64,000 bases of DNA from Micromonospora sicca (GTDB lineage Bacteria; Actinomycetota; Actinomycetes; Mycobacteriales; Micromonosporaceae): NCBI RefSeq assembly GCF_003172935.1, contig NZ_QGKS01000223.1:41814-105813 (forward strand), written 5' to 3'. The notes below the pieces were generated by a model. The model was not told where the DNA came from, did not search any database, and worked only from the letters and a program-made list of their open reading frames with translations. Made by a program: the position numbers and the translations under genes. Positions 36,547 through 45,386 of this stretch are shown here, in pieces (the stretch's first letter is position 1; the number at the start of each line of letters is the position of its first letter).

Positions 36547-37488
36547 ATGGACGCACTCCTCGCAATCCGGGCTCGCGGGATCACCAAGTCTTTCGGCGAC
36601 GTCGTCGCACTCGACGGCATCGATCTGGAGGTAACCCAGGGGCAGATCCACGGGTTGGTCGGGCCGAACGGCGCCGGCAAGACCACATTGCTCGGCCTCC
36701 TGCTGGGCCTGGCCGTCGCCGACAGCGGCCACCTCGAGATCCTGGGTACGCCGATCGCGCGGGCGCTCGCCGCTCCCGACGGTGTCGCCGGTTTCGTAGA
36801 CGGTCCCGGCCTCTACCCCTCGCTCACCGCCAGGCAGAACCTCGCCGCCCTGGCCGCTCTCCGCGGCCACAGCGTGCGGACAACGGGAATCGACGACGTG
36901 CTCGACCAGGTCGGGCTCACCGACGTCGCCGACGACCGGGCGAGCGGCTTCTCCCTCGGCATGCGTCAGCGGCTCGGGCTCGCCGCCGCCCTGCTCACCA
37001 AGCCCCGGCTGCTCGTGCTCGACGAACCTTCCAACGGCCTCGACCCGGCCGGCAAAACACACGTACACAGTGTCCTCACCCGGCTCGCGACCGACGGAAC
37101 CAGCGTCGTGCTCTCAAGCCACCGCATGGACGATCTCGAGGCACTGTGCTCCGAGGTCACCATCCTCGCCACCGGACGGGTCGTCTTCTCCGGCCCGCTG
37201 AGCAAGCTGGCCGCCGAGAGCCGTGAACTCGACTACCGGCTACGCACCTCGGACCCCCAGGCCGCCCGCCGGCTGGCCGCCGACACGGCCGGAGTCCACG
37301 TCGACGACGACGCCGGGGCACGGCACGACACGCAGGTGCTCGTCGTACGCGCGCTGGTGCCCGCCCTCGACGAACTGGTGGTGCGGCTCGTGCACGCGGG
37401 CATCGCGGTGCGCGAGCTCGCACCCGTGGTGTCGCCGCTCGAGGCCGCGTTCCTCGCCCTCACCGAGCAGCAGGAGGCCATTCGATGA
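36547..37488 (+). CDS. ABC transporter ATP-binding protein (exporter type)
   Basis: 313 aa. Walker A is GPNGAGKTTLLGLLLGL, the signature is FSLGMRQRLGLAAALLTKP, and Walker B is LLVLDEPSNGLDP with the H-loop in VVLSSHRMDDLEAL. The C-terminal 90 residues form the accessory domain common in DrrA/CcmA-like drug and antibiotic exporters. I chose the ATG at 36547 with GAAAGAAGG upstream rather than an earlier in-frame ATG at 36448, since the ABC core starts at LLAIRARGITKSFGDVVALD. It overlaps the permease gene (ATGA) and so works with it. Confidence 0.92.
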   Translation: MDALLAIRARGITKSFGDVVALDGIDLEVTQGQIHGLVGPNGAGKTTLLGLLLGLAVADSGHLEILGTPIARALAAPDGVAGFVDGPGLYPSLTARQNLAALAALRGHSVRTTGIDDVLDQVGLTDVADDRASGFSLGMRQRLGLAAALLTKPRLLVLDEPSNGLDPAGKTHVHSVLTRLATDGTSVVLSSHRMDDLEALCSEVTILATGRVVFSGPLSKLAAESRELDYRLRTSDPQAARRLAADTAGVHVDDDAGARHDTQVLVVRALVPALDELVVRLVHAGIAVRELAPVVSPLEAAFLALTEQQEAIR

Positions 37489-38843
37489 CCGCGACCATCG
37501 CCGACGCCCACGCTGCCGGTACCCGCCGCGTCTCGGTGGCGCGCGGCTACCGCTTCGAGCTGGTCAAGCTGGTCTCGCAATGGCGGATCCGCTTGCTGGT
37601 CCTCACCTGCTGGATCGCGCCGGCGCTCTTCGTCGCGGCGGTGAGCCAGCAGAGCTCGCTGCCCGTCGACACCCTCTTCGGTCGCTGGATGCACGCCACC
37701 GGGTGGGCCGGAACGCTCGTGATGCTCGGTTTCGCGGGCACCTGGGCGCTCCCGCTGCTGACCTCGGTGGTCGCCGGCGACGTGTTCGCCTCCGAGGACC
37801 GGCTCGGCACCTGGCGTCACCTGCTCGTGGCGGTCCGGTCGCCTCGCCGGATCTTCGCAGCGAAGGCATTGTCCAGCCTCACCGTCATCCTGCTGCTCGT
37901 GGCCGGGCTGGCCTGTTCCAGCGCGGCCGGCGGGGTCGTGGCGGTCGGCAACCAGCCACTTGTCGGCCTCGACGGCCACCTGTTGACGCCGGCGGACGCC
38001 GCCGGGAAGAGCCTGCTCGCCTGGGTCTGCGTACTCGCCCCGACCCTGGCCCTCGCCGCGATCGGATTACTCGGGTCCGTCGCGCTGGGGCGGTCCCCGA
38101 TGGGACTGCTGCTGCCCGCGCTCGTCGCGCTCGCGATGCAGCTCGCCCAGATGCTGCCGCTGCCCGTCGCCGTACGCGTCGCGCTGCCCGGCTATGCCTT
38201 CATCGCCTGGAGCGGTCTGTTCACCAGCCCGGCACAGCTCGGCCCGCTCCTGATCGGCATCGTGGTCAGCCTGGTGTGGGCCGTGACCGCGACAGCGTTG
38301 GCTTACGTGCTTTTCCTGCGACGCGACTTCACCAACCTGACCGACGACGGTTCAGGGCGCCGCGCGGTCACTGCGGGAGTCCTGCCGCTCGTCGGGCTGG
38401 TCGCCGTGACGGTCGCGGTCGTCGCCGCGGCGACCCCGGCGACGGGCTCCGGGATCGAGCAGGACAGAGTGCAGCGCTCGGTCGCCACGGCATTCGCCCA
38501 CCTCTACCGCATGCAGGCCCAGCAGCTCAACCGCCCCGACGTCACCGAAGCGCAGCTGCAGGCCACGGCGACGTGCAACAAGGGCGGCGGCAATCTCGCC
38601 GCCCAGGGGCCGGGCAACGACTGGCGTTGCGTCATCTCCTGGCATCTCCCCGACGTCGAGGCCGCAGGGACGGCCATCTACCAGCTCGACGTCACCGCAG
38701 ACGGGCGGTTCGTGGCCGATGGCGACGGACCGAAGGAAGTGAACGGCTACTTCCTGGTGCGCACCCCGACCGGGGACGCACCGAACCCGCTCTGGCAGTT
38801 CGACGGCAACGTCGAACTGCTCCCCACCACCCGGAAGGGATAA
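37485..38843 (+). CDS. ABC transporter permease with a long extracellular C-terminal part
   Basis: 452 aa. About six hydrophobic segments lie in residues 35-330 (LLVLTCWIAPALFVAAV, LVMLGFAGTWALPLLTSVV, SLTVILLLVAGLACSS, LGPLLIGIVVSLVWAVTATA, VLPLVGLVAVTVAVVAAA). The remaining ~110 residues are soluble and contain a Cys pair (ATATCNKGGG, NDWRCVISWHLP), which suggests an exported domain held by a disulfide. Coupled to the ATPase by ATGA overlap and followed after four bases by the phosphoesterase gene. The substrate is unknown. Confidence 0.85.
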   Translation: MTATIADAHAAGTRRVSVARGYRFELVKLVSQWRIRLLVLTCWIAPALFVAAVSQQSSLPVDTLFGRWMHATGWAGTLVMLGFAGTWALPLLTSVVAGDVFASEDRLGTWRHLLVAVRSPRRIFAAKALSSLTVILLLVAGLACSSAAGGVVAVGNQPLVGLDGHLLTPADAAGKSLLAWVCVLAPTLALAAIGLLGSVALGRSPMGLLLPALVALAMQLAQMLPLPVAVRVALPGYAFIAWSGLFTSPAQLGPLLIGIVVSLVWAVTATALAYVLFLRRDFTNLTDDGSGRRAVTAGVLPLVGLVAVTVAVVAAATPATGSGIEQDRVQRSVATAFAHLYRMQAQQLNRPDVTEAQLQATATCNKGGGNLAAQGPGNDWRCVISWHLPDVEAAGTAIYQLDVTADGRFVADGDGPKEVNGYFLVRTPTGDAPNPLWQFDGNVELLPTTRKG

Positions 38844-38847
38844 CTCA

Positions 38848-41604
38848 ATGCAGGTAACACGCCGTCGGCGTGTCGAGAAGGACCATTCCAGCCTTCTCGG
38901 TCGAAGCATCGGCCGCCGGATACCCCTCGTCACGGCAGGCACCACCGCTGTCGTCGTCGCCGCGGGCAGCGGCATCGGTTTCGCCCAGACGCACCAGTTC
39001 GGCACCGACCAGGTCGGCCAGACCACCGACCAGGGCCTGGTCGTGTCCGACGACCAGTACATCAACCCGATCGGCGAGCGCCTCGTCGTCAACAACGGCA
39101 AGATCATGTCGTCGTCGGTCAGCCCGGACGGCACCCACATCGCGGCTTCGGTGGCCGACGGTGGGATGGCCCTGGCCATCGTGGACCTGAAGAACTGGAA
39201 GGTGCAGCAGCTCGTCGGCAACAACGCGGCGGCGAATGTGCGCATCAGCGGCAACGACGTGGGCCAGGAAGGCCCCACGTACTCCCCCGACGGTTCGCAG
39301 CTGTGGCTGGGCCAGGCCGACGGCTACCGCAAGTTCACCGTGAACCCGGACGGCACCCTCGCCAACCCGACGTTCATCCGGATCCCGCAGGACGGGGTCA
39401 AGCGCGCGTTGGTGGGTGAGGCGGTGTTCTCGCCCGACGGTTCCACCGTGTACTCCGCCGTCAACGGCCAGAACCGGGTGGTCGCCATCAACGCGGCGAC
39501 CGGGGCCGTCCAGCAGAGCTGGGCCGTGGGCAACGCCCCACGCGACGTGATCACGGTCGGCAGCAAGCTCTACGTCAGCAACGAGGGCGGGAGTCCGGCG
39601 AAGCCCGGCGACACCACGATCAACTCCTACAACACGCAGGTTCCGGCCGACCCGGTGACCGCTGCCACCACCACCGGCACGGTCAGCGTCATCGATCTGG
39701 CGAACCCGGCTGCCGCCGTCACGAGCATCGACGTCGGTCTGCACCCGACCGCCCTGTACGCCAAGAACGGGGCAGTGTTCGTCACCAACACCGCCACCAA
39801 CGACGTGTCGGTCATCGACACCGCGAGCAACAAGGTCGTGCAGACCATCGCCACCCAGCCGTGGCCGGAGGCGACGGTGGGCTACGAGCCCGACGCGGTG
39901 ACGCTCACCGACGACGGTCACCTGCTGGTGACGCTCGGCCGCGCCAACGCGGTCGCCGTCTACCGGTACACGACCCCGCTGGAGCCGGTCAGCTACGTCG
40001 GCCTGCTCCCGACGGACTACTTCCCCGCGGAGATCACCACCGTCGGCAACGACGTGCTGGTCTCCAACACCCGCGGTATCGGCGCCCGCCGCGCCACCAA
40101 CAGCGCCGCGCACGGCACCCACGACACGACGTCGAGCCTGCAGCGGTTCACGCTGCCGAGCGACGATGTCATCAAGTCCGAGACCGGCAAGGTTTTCAGC
40201 CAGAACGGCTGGCACGGCGGCTCGGTCACGCTGACCGAGGGCAAGGGCGACGCGAAGCCGGTGCCGGTCCCGCTGCGGCTCGGTGACCCCTCGACGATCA
40301 GCCACGTCTTCCTGATCGTCAAGGAGAACCGGACCTACGACCAGGTGTTCGGTGACGACACGCGTGGGAACGGCGATCCGACGCTGGCGCAGTTCGGCGA
40401 GAACGTGACGCCGAACCAGCACGCGATGGCACAGCAGTTCGGGCTGTACGACAACACGTACGACATCGGCACGAACTCGGCCGAGGGTCACAACTGGCTG
40501 ATGCAGGCCGACAACCCGGAGTACACCGAGTCCACGGCCGGTGAGTACATCCGCAGCTACGACACCGAGGACGACGCTCTCGGCCACCAGCGGACCGGCT
40601 TCATCTGGACCGGTGCGCAGGCGGCCGGGAAGACCGTGCGGGACTTCGGCGAGTTCCACCAGTTCCTGACCAAGCCGGCCGGGGCGAGCTGGCAGAACCT
40701 GTACTGCGACACCAGGAACATGGCGGCGACCGGGCAGGACACCGCCTACTCCATGGTCTCGTCCTCGCCGATCCCGTCGCTCAACGACGTGTCGGTGCCC
40801 GGCTTCCCGAAGTTCGACACCGGTGTCCCGGACATCTACCGGTACGAGATCTGGAAGCGTGACTTCGAGAAGAACGGGCCGGCGAGCCTGAACATGTTCT
40901 GGCTCTCCAGCGACCACACCGGTGGTCCGCCGAACGCGGCCGCTCAGGTCGCGGACAACGACCTCGCGGTCGGCAGGATCGTCGACACGATCTCGCACAG
41001 CCCGTACTGGAAGGACTCGGCGATCTTCGTGGTCGAGGACGACTCCCAGGCCGGCCTTGACCACGTCGACGGCCACCGTGCCCCGATCCAGATCATCAGT
41101 CCCTGGGCCAGGCGCGGCGTCGTCGACAGCCACTACTACACGCAGATCACGATGATCCGGACCATCGAGCAGATCCTCGGGATCCACCCGATGAACCAGA
41201 AGGACAGCGCGGCCAGCCCGATGCGTGGGGCGTTCACCCACAACGCGGACTTCACGCCGTTCACCGCGCTGCCCAATCGGACCTCGCTGACCGCAGGTCT
41301 GAAGACCCCGCCTGCCTGCGGCTTGGACACTCCGGCGCCGCAGAACCCCAGTGCCGCGGCCGCTCCGTCGGCGAAGGTGCCAGCGGACAAGCAGGAGGTC
41401 GCGGCGAAGTGGGAGGACTGGAAGTCGCAGCAGCGGCTGACCGGGCCCGACGCCAAGCCCGACTTCGCGAACCCCGCGCAGATGAACCACTTCACGTGGT
41501 ACCAGACGCACGAGTGGACGAAGCCGTACCCCGGCGAGGACAAGATCTTCGCGCCGGAGGACGTGCCGGGCGCCTACATCCCGTCGTCGGAGTCCGACGG
41601 CTGA
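38848..41604 (+). CDS. Exported YncE-like beta-propeller fused to an alkaline-phosphatase-like phosphoesterase
   Basis: 918 aa. An N-terminal membrane anchor or signal (IPLVTAGTTAVVVAAGSGIG) leads to a YVTN/YncE-type seven-bladed propeller at about 65-480 (PTYSPDGSQLWLGQADGYRK, AVFSPDGSTVYSAVNGQNRV, TNTATNDVSVIDTASNKVVQ). A phosphoesterase domain of the phospholipase C/acid-phosphatase group follows at about 500-800 (HVFLIVKENRTYDQVFGD, GTNSAEGHNWLMQADNPEY, MFWLSSDHTGG, AIFVVEDDSQAGLDHVDGHR). The Asn/Asp/His residues expected at the metal site are present. It could cleave a phosphate ester or phospholipid outside the cell. The ATG follows GGAAGGGA four bases after the permease stop, so it is co-transcribed with the ABC exporter, an uncommon pairing. 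Confidence 0.88.
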   Translation: MQVTRRRRVEKDHSSLLGRSIGRRIPLVTAGTTAVVVAAGSGIGFAQTHQFGTDQVGQTTDQGLVVSDDQYINPIGERLVVNNGKIMSSSVSPDGTHIAASVADGGMALAIVDLKNWKVQQLVGNNAAANVRISGNDVGQEGPTYSPDGSQLWLGQADGYRKFTVNPDGTLANPTFIRIPQDGVKRALVGEAVFSPDGSTVYSAVNGQNRVVAINAATGAVQQSWAVGNAPRDVITVGSKLYVSNEGGSPAKPGDTTINSYNTQVPADPVTAATTTGTVSVIDLANPAAAVTSIDVGLHPTALYAKNGAVFVTNTATNDVSVIDTASNKVVQTIATQPWPEATVGYEPDAVTLTDDGHLLVTLGRANAVAVYRYTTPLEPVSYVGLLPTDYFPAEITTVGNDVLVSNTRGIGARRATNSAAHGTHDTTSSLQRFTLPSDDVIKSETGKVFSQNGWHGGSVTLTEGKGDAKPVPVPLRLGDPSTISHVFLIVKENRTYDQVFGDDTRGNGDPTLAQFGENVTPNQHAMAQQFGLYDNTYDIGTNSAEGHNWLMQADNPEYTESTAGEYIRSYDTEDDALGHQRTGFIWTGAQAAGKTVRDFGEFHQFLTKPAGASWQNLYCDTRNMAATGQDTAYSMVSSSPIPSLNDVSVPGFPKFDTGVPDIYRYEIWKRDFEKNGPASLNMFWLSSDHTGGPPNAAAQVADNDLAVGRIVDTISHSPYWKDSAIFVVEDDSQAGLDHVDGHRAPIQIISPWARRGVVDSHYYTQITMIRTIEQILGIHPMNQKDSAASPMRGAFTHNADFTPFTALPNRTSLTAGLKTPPACGLDTPAPQNPSAAAAPSAKVPADKQEVAAKWEDWKSQQRLTGPDAKPDFANPAQMNHFTWYQTHEWTKPYPGEDKIFAPEDVPGAYIPSSESDG

Positions 41605-41621
41605 CGTAGGCCGCTCGCGTC

Positions 41622-41665
41622 AAGGGGCCCCTGGGCTTGGCGTCACCGCCGGCCAGGGGCCCCTT
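41622..41665. terminator. Strong bidirectional terminator between phosphoesterase and TetR genes
   Basis: AAGGGGCCCCTGG and CCAGGGGCCCCTT form a perfect 13-bp stem with an 18-base loop, with A's on one flank and TT on the other. It starts 17 bases after the phosphoesterase stop and 120 bases before the converging TetR gene ends, so it can serve both. Confidence 0.75.
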
Positions 41666-41787
41666 CTGCCCCTGTGTGGGCAAATACAGGATGTGGACCA
41701 TCGATGTCCGCCCCAAGCAAGGGACTGCCTACCGTGCCGGGCGCCGAGGGCACCGGCACCGACCACACGCGGGCGTCTGTCGTCGGG

Positions 41788-42492
41788 TCAGGACTGGTTG
41801 CTGCGGGAAGTCCATCCCTGCCGGTGGAGCGTGTCGAACCCGTCGAGCAGCAGGTCGAGCGCGAACTCGAACTCAGACTGGTCGTCGCAGCCCTGGCCCA
41901 CGACCGACCCCTCGTCGTGGGCGGCGGACATCGTTATCTCCGCGATGTGGGGATACCTGCCGGCCAGTTCGCGGAACATGGCGGCCTGCAACTGCGGGTC
42001 CGCAGGCAGCGGTGAGGCGGGAAACAGTTCCTGGGTGAACCCCCACACCCGGCTGCCGAGAGCGTGCATCACGTGGTGAGTGAGGTCGACGGAGAAGCCT
42101 CCGGCCCGGAACATGCCGACGACCGAGTTCAGGTAGTCCAGGACGACCAGGGTGGGCCGCGGACGGGACTCGATCACGCGCGACGCCCAAGGGTGGCGCA
42201 GCAGGGCACGTCGCGCCGAAAGGATGCGCTGTCGGATCGCCGGCTTCCACTCGGTGCCGCCGACCGGCGGATCGATCTCGCCGACGACGATGTCGACCAT
42301 GCCGTCGAAGAGCGCCTCCTTGTTGGCCACGTGCTTGTAGAGCGCCATCGGCACGACGCCCAACTCCTGGGCGAGGTTGCGCATGCTCACCGAGTCGACG
42401 CCGGTGTGGTCGGCGAGTTCGACGGCGGCGCGCAGCACCCGGTCCCGGTTGAGGGGGGCCCGGCGCGCGGCGTTCATCTGCTGCTGGGCCAT
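41788..42492 (-). CDS. TetR-family repressor with TetR_C-type ligand domain
   Basis: 234 aa. The HTH is at about 15-65 (RDRVLRAAVELADHTGVDSV, MRNLAQELGVVPMALYKHVA), followed by a C-terminal domain of the TetR class (PWASRVIESRPRPTLVVLDY, HHVMHALGSRVWGFTQELFP, FEFALDLLLDGFDTL). I chose the ATG at 42492 with GGAAGG upstream; ten more residues would be gained from an in-frame start at 42522. It is divergent from the DUF2306 gene, and twin palindromes lie between them, so it very likely represses that gene and perhaps itself. Confidence 0.92.
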   Translation of the reverse strand: MAQQQMNAARRAPLNRDRVLRAAVELADHTGVDSVSMRNLAQELGVVPMALYKHVANKEALFDGMVDIVVGEIDPPVGGTEWKPAIRQRILSARRALLRHPWASRVIESRPRPTLVVLDYLNSVVGMFRAGGFSVDLTHHVMHALGSRVWGFTQELFPASPLPADPQLQAAMFRELAGRYPHIAEITMSAAHDEGSVVGQGCDDQSEFEFALDLLLDGFDTLHRQGWTSRSNQS

Positions 42493-42535
42493 GTCCGTCG
42501 CCTTCCCTTGAAGCGGATGCAAAGGCTAGCGCGTC

Positions 42536-42564
42536 TTGACAGTGTACGGCGTACACCTTACCCT
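42536..42564 (+). promoter_or_regulatory. Near-consensus promoter for the DUF2306 gene
   Basis: TTGACA (42536-42541) is followed after exactly 17 bases by TACCCT (42559-42564). The spacer consists almost entirely of the first palindromic operator, so repressor binding would block RNA polymerase directly. Confidence 0.65.
42542..42556. promoter_or_regulatory. TetR operator 1
   Basis: GTGTACGGCGTACAC is a perfect 15-base palindrome apart from its central G. It fills the spacer between the -35 and -10 boxes. Confidence 0.75.
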
Positions 42565-42572
42565 ACCGACAG

Positions 42573-42587
42573 GTGTACGCCGTACAC
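42573..42587. promoter_or_regulatory. TetR operator 2
   Basis: GTGTACGCCGTACAC is the complement-centre version of operator 1, placed 31 bases (about three helical turns) away centre to centre, which would put two repressor dimers on the same face of the DNA. Confidence 0.75.
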
Positions 42588-42646
42588 TTCCGCGCCGTGG
42601 TCAAGTGGCGGCTGGACGGATGACCAGAAGATGAAGGGATGTCCTC

Positions 42647-43333
42647 GTGACCTCCTCCGCCAAGCGAAAATGGCTGGTACCCGTCGGCCTGATCATGCTC
42701 AGCGCCGTTCCCGTGATCGCCGGCGCCGCCCGGGTCACCGAGCTCACCGCCGGTGCGGCGGTCACACCGGACAATGCCCGGTTCTTCGCCTCGCCCGTAC
42801 CCGTGCTGGTGCACATCGTCGGAGCCAGCCTCTACTGCCTCCTGGGGGCGTTCCAATTCGCCCCCGGCCTCCGCCGCCGCCGACCCGGCTGGCACCGCAT
42901 CGCCGGGCGGCTGCTGATCCCAAGCGGGCTCGCCGCCGCACTGTCGGGCCTCTGGATGACGCTGTTCTATCCGCGCCCGCCCATCGATGACGTGCTCCTC
43001 ACCCCGATCCGGCTCCTCTTCGGCTCGGCCATGGTCGGCTGCATCGTCCTCGGCTTCGCCGCCATCCGGCGTCGGGACATACCCCGTCACAGAGCCTGGA
43101 TGGCTCGCGGCTACGCGATCGGCCTCGGCGCGGGTACCCAGGTCCTGACCCACCTGCCCTGGATCCTGCTGGCTGGCCAGCCGCGCGGACTCGTCCGGGT
43201 GCTGCTGATGCTCGCCGGCTGGGTGATCAACCTGGCTGTGACCGAGTGGGCGCTGCACAGGCGGCCGACCAAGGGTGCCCGGCCCGCGAGAGACCTTACC
43301 GACGCTCCCGCCAGCGTTCTTGCCAGTCAATGA
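42647..43333 (+). CDS. DUF2306-family membrane protein
   Basis: 228 aa with about six membrane segments (WLVPVGLIMLSAVPVIAGAA, VLVHIVGASLYCLLGAFQFA, LLIPSGLAAALSGLWMTLFY, AMVGCIVLGFAAI, GLVRVLLMLAGWVINLAV). The pattern of His residues in HIVG, WHRIAGR, RHRAWMARGYAI is typical of the DUF2306 group, which may bind haem or a cofactor, but the function is unknown. GTG start with AAGGGATG upstream. It is under the divergent TetR regulator and its two operators, so it responds to some small molecule. Confidence 0.85.
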   Translation: MTSSAKRKWLVPVGLIMLSAVPVIAGAARVTELTAGAAVTPDNARFFASPVPVLVHIVGASLYCLLGAFQFAPGLRRRRPGWHRIAGRLLIPSGLAAALSGLWMTLFYPRPPIDDVLLTPIRLLFGSAMVGCIVLGFAAIRRRDIPRHRAWMARGYAIGLGAGTQVLTHLPWILLAGQPRGLVRVLLMLAGWVINLAVTEWALHRRPTKGARPARDLTDAPASVLASQ

Positions 43334-43605
43334 GGTGATACGCCATGTCCGGCACCAATGAGGCTCTCGCCGCCGGCCATGACCTCGATGGCGACTGAGC
43401 GCCTGGGCGGTCAAGGTGAAGCGGGCGTTCACCCGGCAGCATCGTGTACGGGGTAGTCCCGGCTTATCTTGGGCGAACAGACTCTTCCACGCGGTGGAGG
43501 CCGCCCGATGCTCCCGGCGGCCTCCACAGTCAGCTCCCGCAGTGGATGTTGTCGTCGATCAGCCCAGCAGCGACAGGATCCGGTTGAGCAGGGCGACGAT
43601 GCCGT

Positions 43606-43914
43606 TCACAGCGCCGCCTGCGCCACCGGTATTGTCGAGCAGACCGGCGATGGCGCACTGGAGGTGTCGCGCTCCACCGCCGGGACCGCGCCGGTGCCGG
43701 CCGGGCCCGCGCTGCAGTGGTCCGGGGTGAACCGGGCGTACGCGCCGATCGCGAGCAGGTTGAGCAGGATGAACGTTGCCACTGCCGCCAGTGCCCAGCG
43801 ACGGCCGTCACGTCGGTGCTGTCGCCGCTCTCCTGGGGTCGGGGCGGGCAGCGGGGACGATCGCACGATCTCGCCCGTGCCGCCCACCCGCTGGCGGCCG
43901 TGCCGGACGCCCAT
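43606..43914 (-). CDS. Possible small single-pass membrane protein with a frame slip near its end
   Basis: 102 aa from an ATG at 43914. A basic stretch (GERRQHRRDGRRW) precedes one hydrophobic segment (ALAAVATFILLNLLAIGAYA), then an outer tail (RFTPDHCSAGPAGTG). Downstream the natural-looking continuation is in another frame (AIAGLLDNTGGAGGAVNGIV, LLNRILSLLG, stop near 43562), so a one-base indel near 43650 is likely. I do not recognise the family and the start has a weak ribosome-binding site. The flanking 43334-43605 holds no other gene. Confidence 0.4.
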   Translation of the reverse strand: MGVRHGRQRVGGTGEIVRSSPLPAPTPGERRQHRRDGRRWALAAVATFILLNLLAIGAYARFTPDHCSAGPAGTGAVPAVERDTSSAPSPVCSTIPVAQAAL

Positions 43915-43991
43915 CAGGCCGGCGACCCGAACAGGTCCACACCCTGCACTCCCCGGAACGCGGGGATCAACAGGAAGAGAGCGCCAACCGG

Positions 43992-45242
43992 TCAGGATCG
44001 GCACGGGAAGCTGCTCTTCGAGCAGGTCACCCCGTAGTTGTACGCATCGTTGAAGTGTGTGTAGTAGGCGTCGTAGAGCGGGTGCGTGGTGCCGCTCTCC
44101 GGGGCCATCTTGACGAAGATCTCGTCGTTTTCGTTGAGAGCGTCCTGGGTCCAGTTCTGAGAGCCGGTGTAGACGCGGTACTGGTAGGCGCTGCCGTACT
44201 TGCCGTAGGCCACGAAGAACTTGTCGTGCACCTTGTCTTGGCGGCGGATGGCCACGCCAGCGTCGAGCAGCTCGTTGTAGACCGACTGGCTCATCGCGAT
44301 GCCGCCGTCGGCGTTCGTGCCGATCACCATCCAGACCTTGCACGTGGCGGCGCGGAACCGGGTGACGAGATCAACGATCTCCGGACGCCCGGTGGTCACC
44401 GACGCCATGGCCACCCGCAGCCGGCAGTTGGTGTCGGGGGTCAGGTCGTTGAGCCGGGTGACGATGGTGTCGGTCTGCCCGACCCCTTCCGGAGACGCGT
44501 ACGCGTCGGCCGCGGCCGCCTGGTAGTAGCCCCGGCCGGAGGCGGCGTCGTAGTAGTCGTTGCCGCTGTAGTGCCGGCGGTTCCACATGTCGGTGAAGTT
44601 GGCGTTGAGCCCGGCGGCGAGCGCCGCGTCGCCGTAGACGGTGATGGCGTTGTTGAAAGCGTCCGGGCCGGTGGCGTAGGTGAGGTTGCTCGACCCGGAC
44701 CAGACGACATTGTTGCGGGCGACGCCGTTCGGATCGGTGGTGCTGGTGAAGGTGAACAGCTTGGTGTGCATGTCGCCGGCGGCACTGGTGCTGATGCAGC
44801 CGTGGCCGCCGCTGCTGTTCAGGCAGAACTGGTAGTTGCTCAGCTGCTTGATCGTCGCGACGGCCGAGTCCGTCGAGGCCGCGTTCTTGCCGTCGAGGAT
44901 CACCGTCACGGTGACGCCGCGGCTCTGCGCGCGCAGCAGGGCGTCGGCAATCGAATCCACGCTGAGGGAGTGGATTGCTCCCCGGATGGTGGAGCCGGCG
45001 GGCGCCGCGTCGATCAGCCGCTGCAGCTCCGTGAGGATGGTGTAGTCGCGCCCGGCGGTCGGATCGGTGAAGTGCGCCCACACCGGGTAGCCGGCCAGGG
45101 TGGCCGACGCGGCGGAGACGCTCACCGTTGCCGTCGCGGCCGGTGCCACTCGGGGCGGCGATACCAGCGGGCTCAACCCGCCCGCGACAAGACAGCACGC
45201 CAGCGTACGGCGGATCGCGGCACCCACACGGCCCATGGTCAT
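43992..45242 (-). CDS. Secreted phospholipase D-like protein
   Basis: 416 aa. A signal peptide ends near ARAPAAT-like VAPAATATV. Two PLD half-sites are visible: MHTKLFTFTSTTDPNGVARN...GSSNLT in the first half and VHDKFFVAYGKYGSAYQY...TGSQNWT in the second, each with His-x-Lys and a following Ser/Asn, as in HKD enzymes. Two such sites normally form one active centre that acts on phosphodiester bonds of lipids or nucleic acids. Cys pairs (FCLNSSGGHGC, TCSKSSFPC) suggest disulfides. I chose the ATG at 45242; one at 45236 is equally possible, since no clear ribosome-binding site decides. Confidence 0.85.
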   Translation of the reverse strand: MTMGRVGAAIRRTLACCLVAGGLSPLVSPPRVAPAATATVSVSAASATLAGYPVWAHFTDPTAGRDYTILTELQRLIDAAPAGSTIRGAIHSLSVDSIADALLRAQSRGVTVTVILDGKNAASTDSAVATIKQLSNYQFCLNSSGGHGCISTSAAGDMHTKLFTFTSTTDPNGVARNNVVWSGSSNLTYATGPDAFNNAITVYGDAALAAGLNANFTDMWNRRHYSGNDYYDAASGRGYYQAAAADAYASPEGVGQTDTIVTRLNDLTPDTNCRLRVAMASVTTGRPEIVDLVTRFRAATCKVWMVIGTNADGGIAMSQSVYNELLDAGVAIRRQDKVHDKFFVAYGKYGSAYQYRVYTGSQNWTQDALNENDEIFVKMAPESGTTHPLYDAYYTHFNDAYNYGVTCSKSSFPCRS

Positions 45243-45386
45243 AGATACGCGTCGTTCGAAGAAAAGTTCCACATGTCAATCGTTGGCGGCGAGATGCGGT
45301 TCACCGGCGCACTCAATACAAGTCGCAATTTTGCTGTTTGTGCGGTATTGGCTGCCAGCCGGCTGCTTGTCTGTGACCCTGTCCGC

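Noticed and set aside
38845..41511. An 888-codon minus-strand frame opposite the propeller-phosphoesterase
   Set aside because: It mirrors the + strand gene and has no recognisable motif.
43776..45386. The upstream part of the 1023-codon + strand frame that ends at 46847
   Set aside because: This part is antisense to the phospholipase D-like gene and not protein-like; only the region from about 45387 is accepted.
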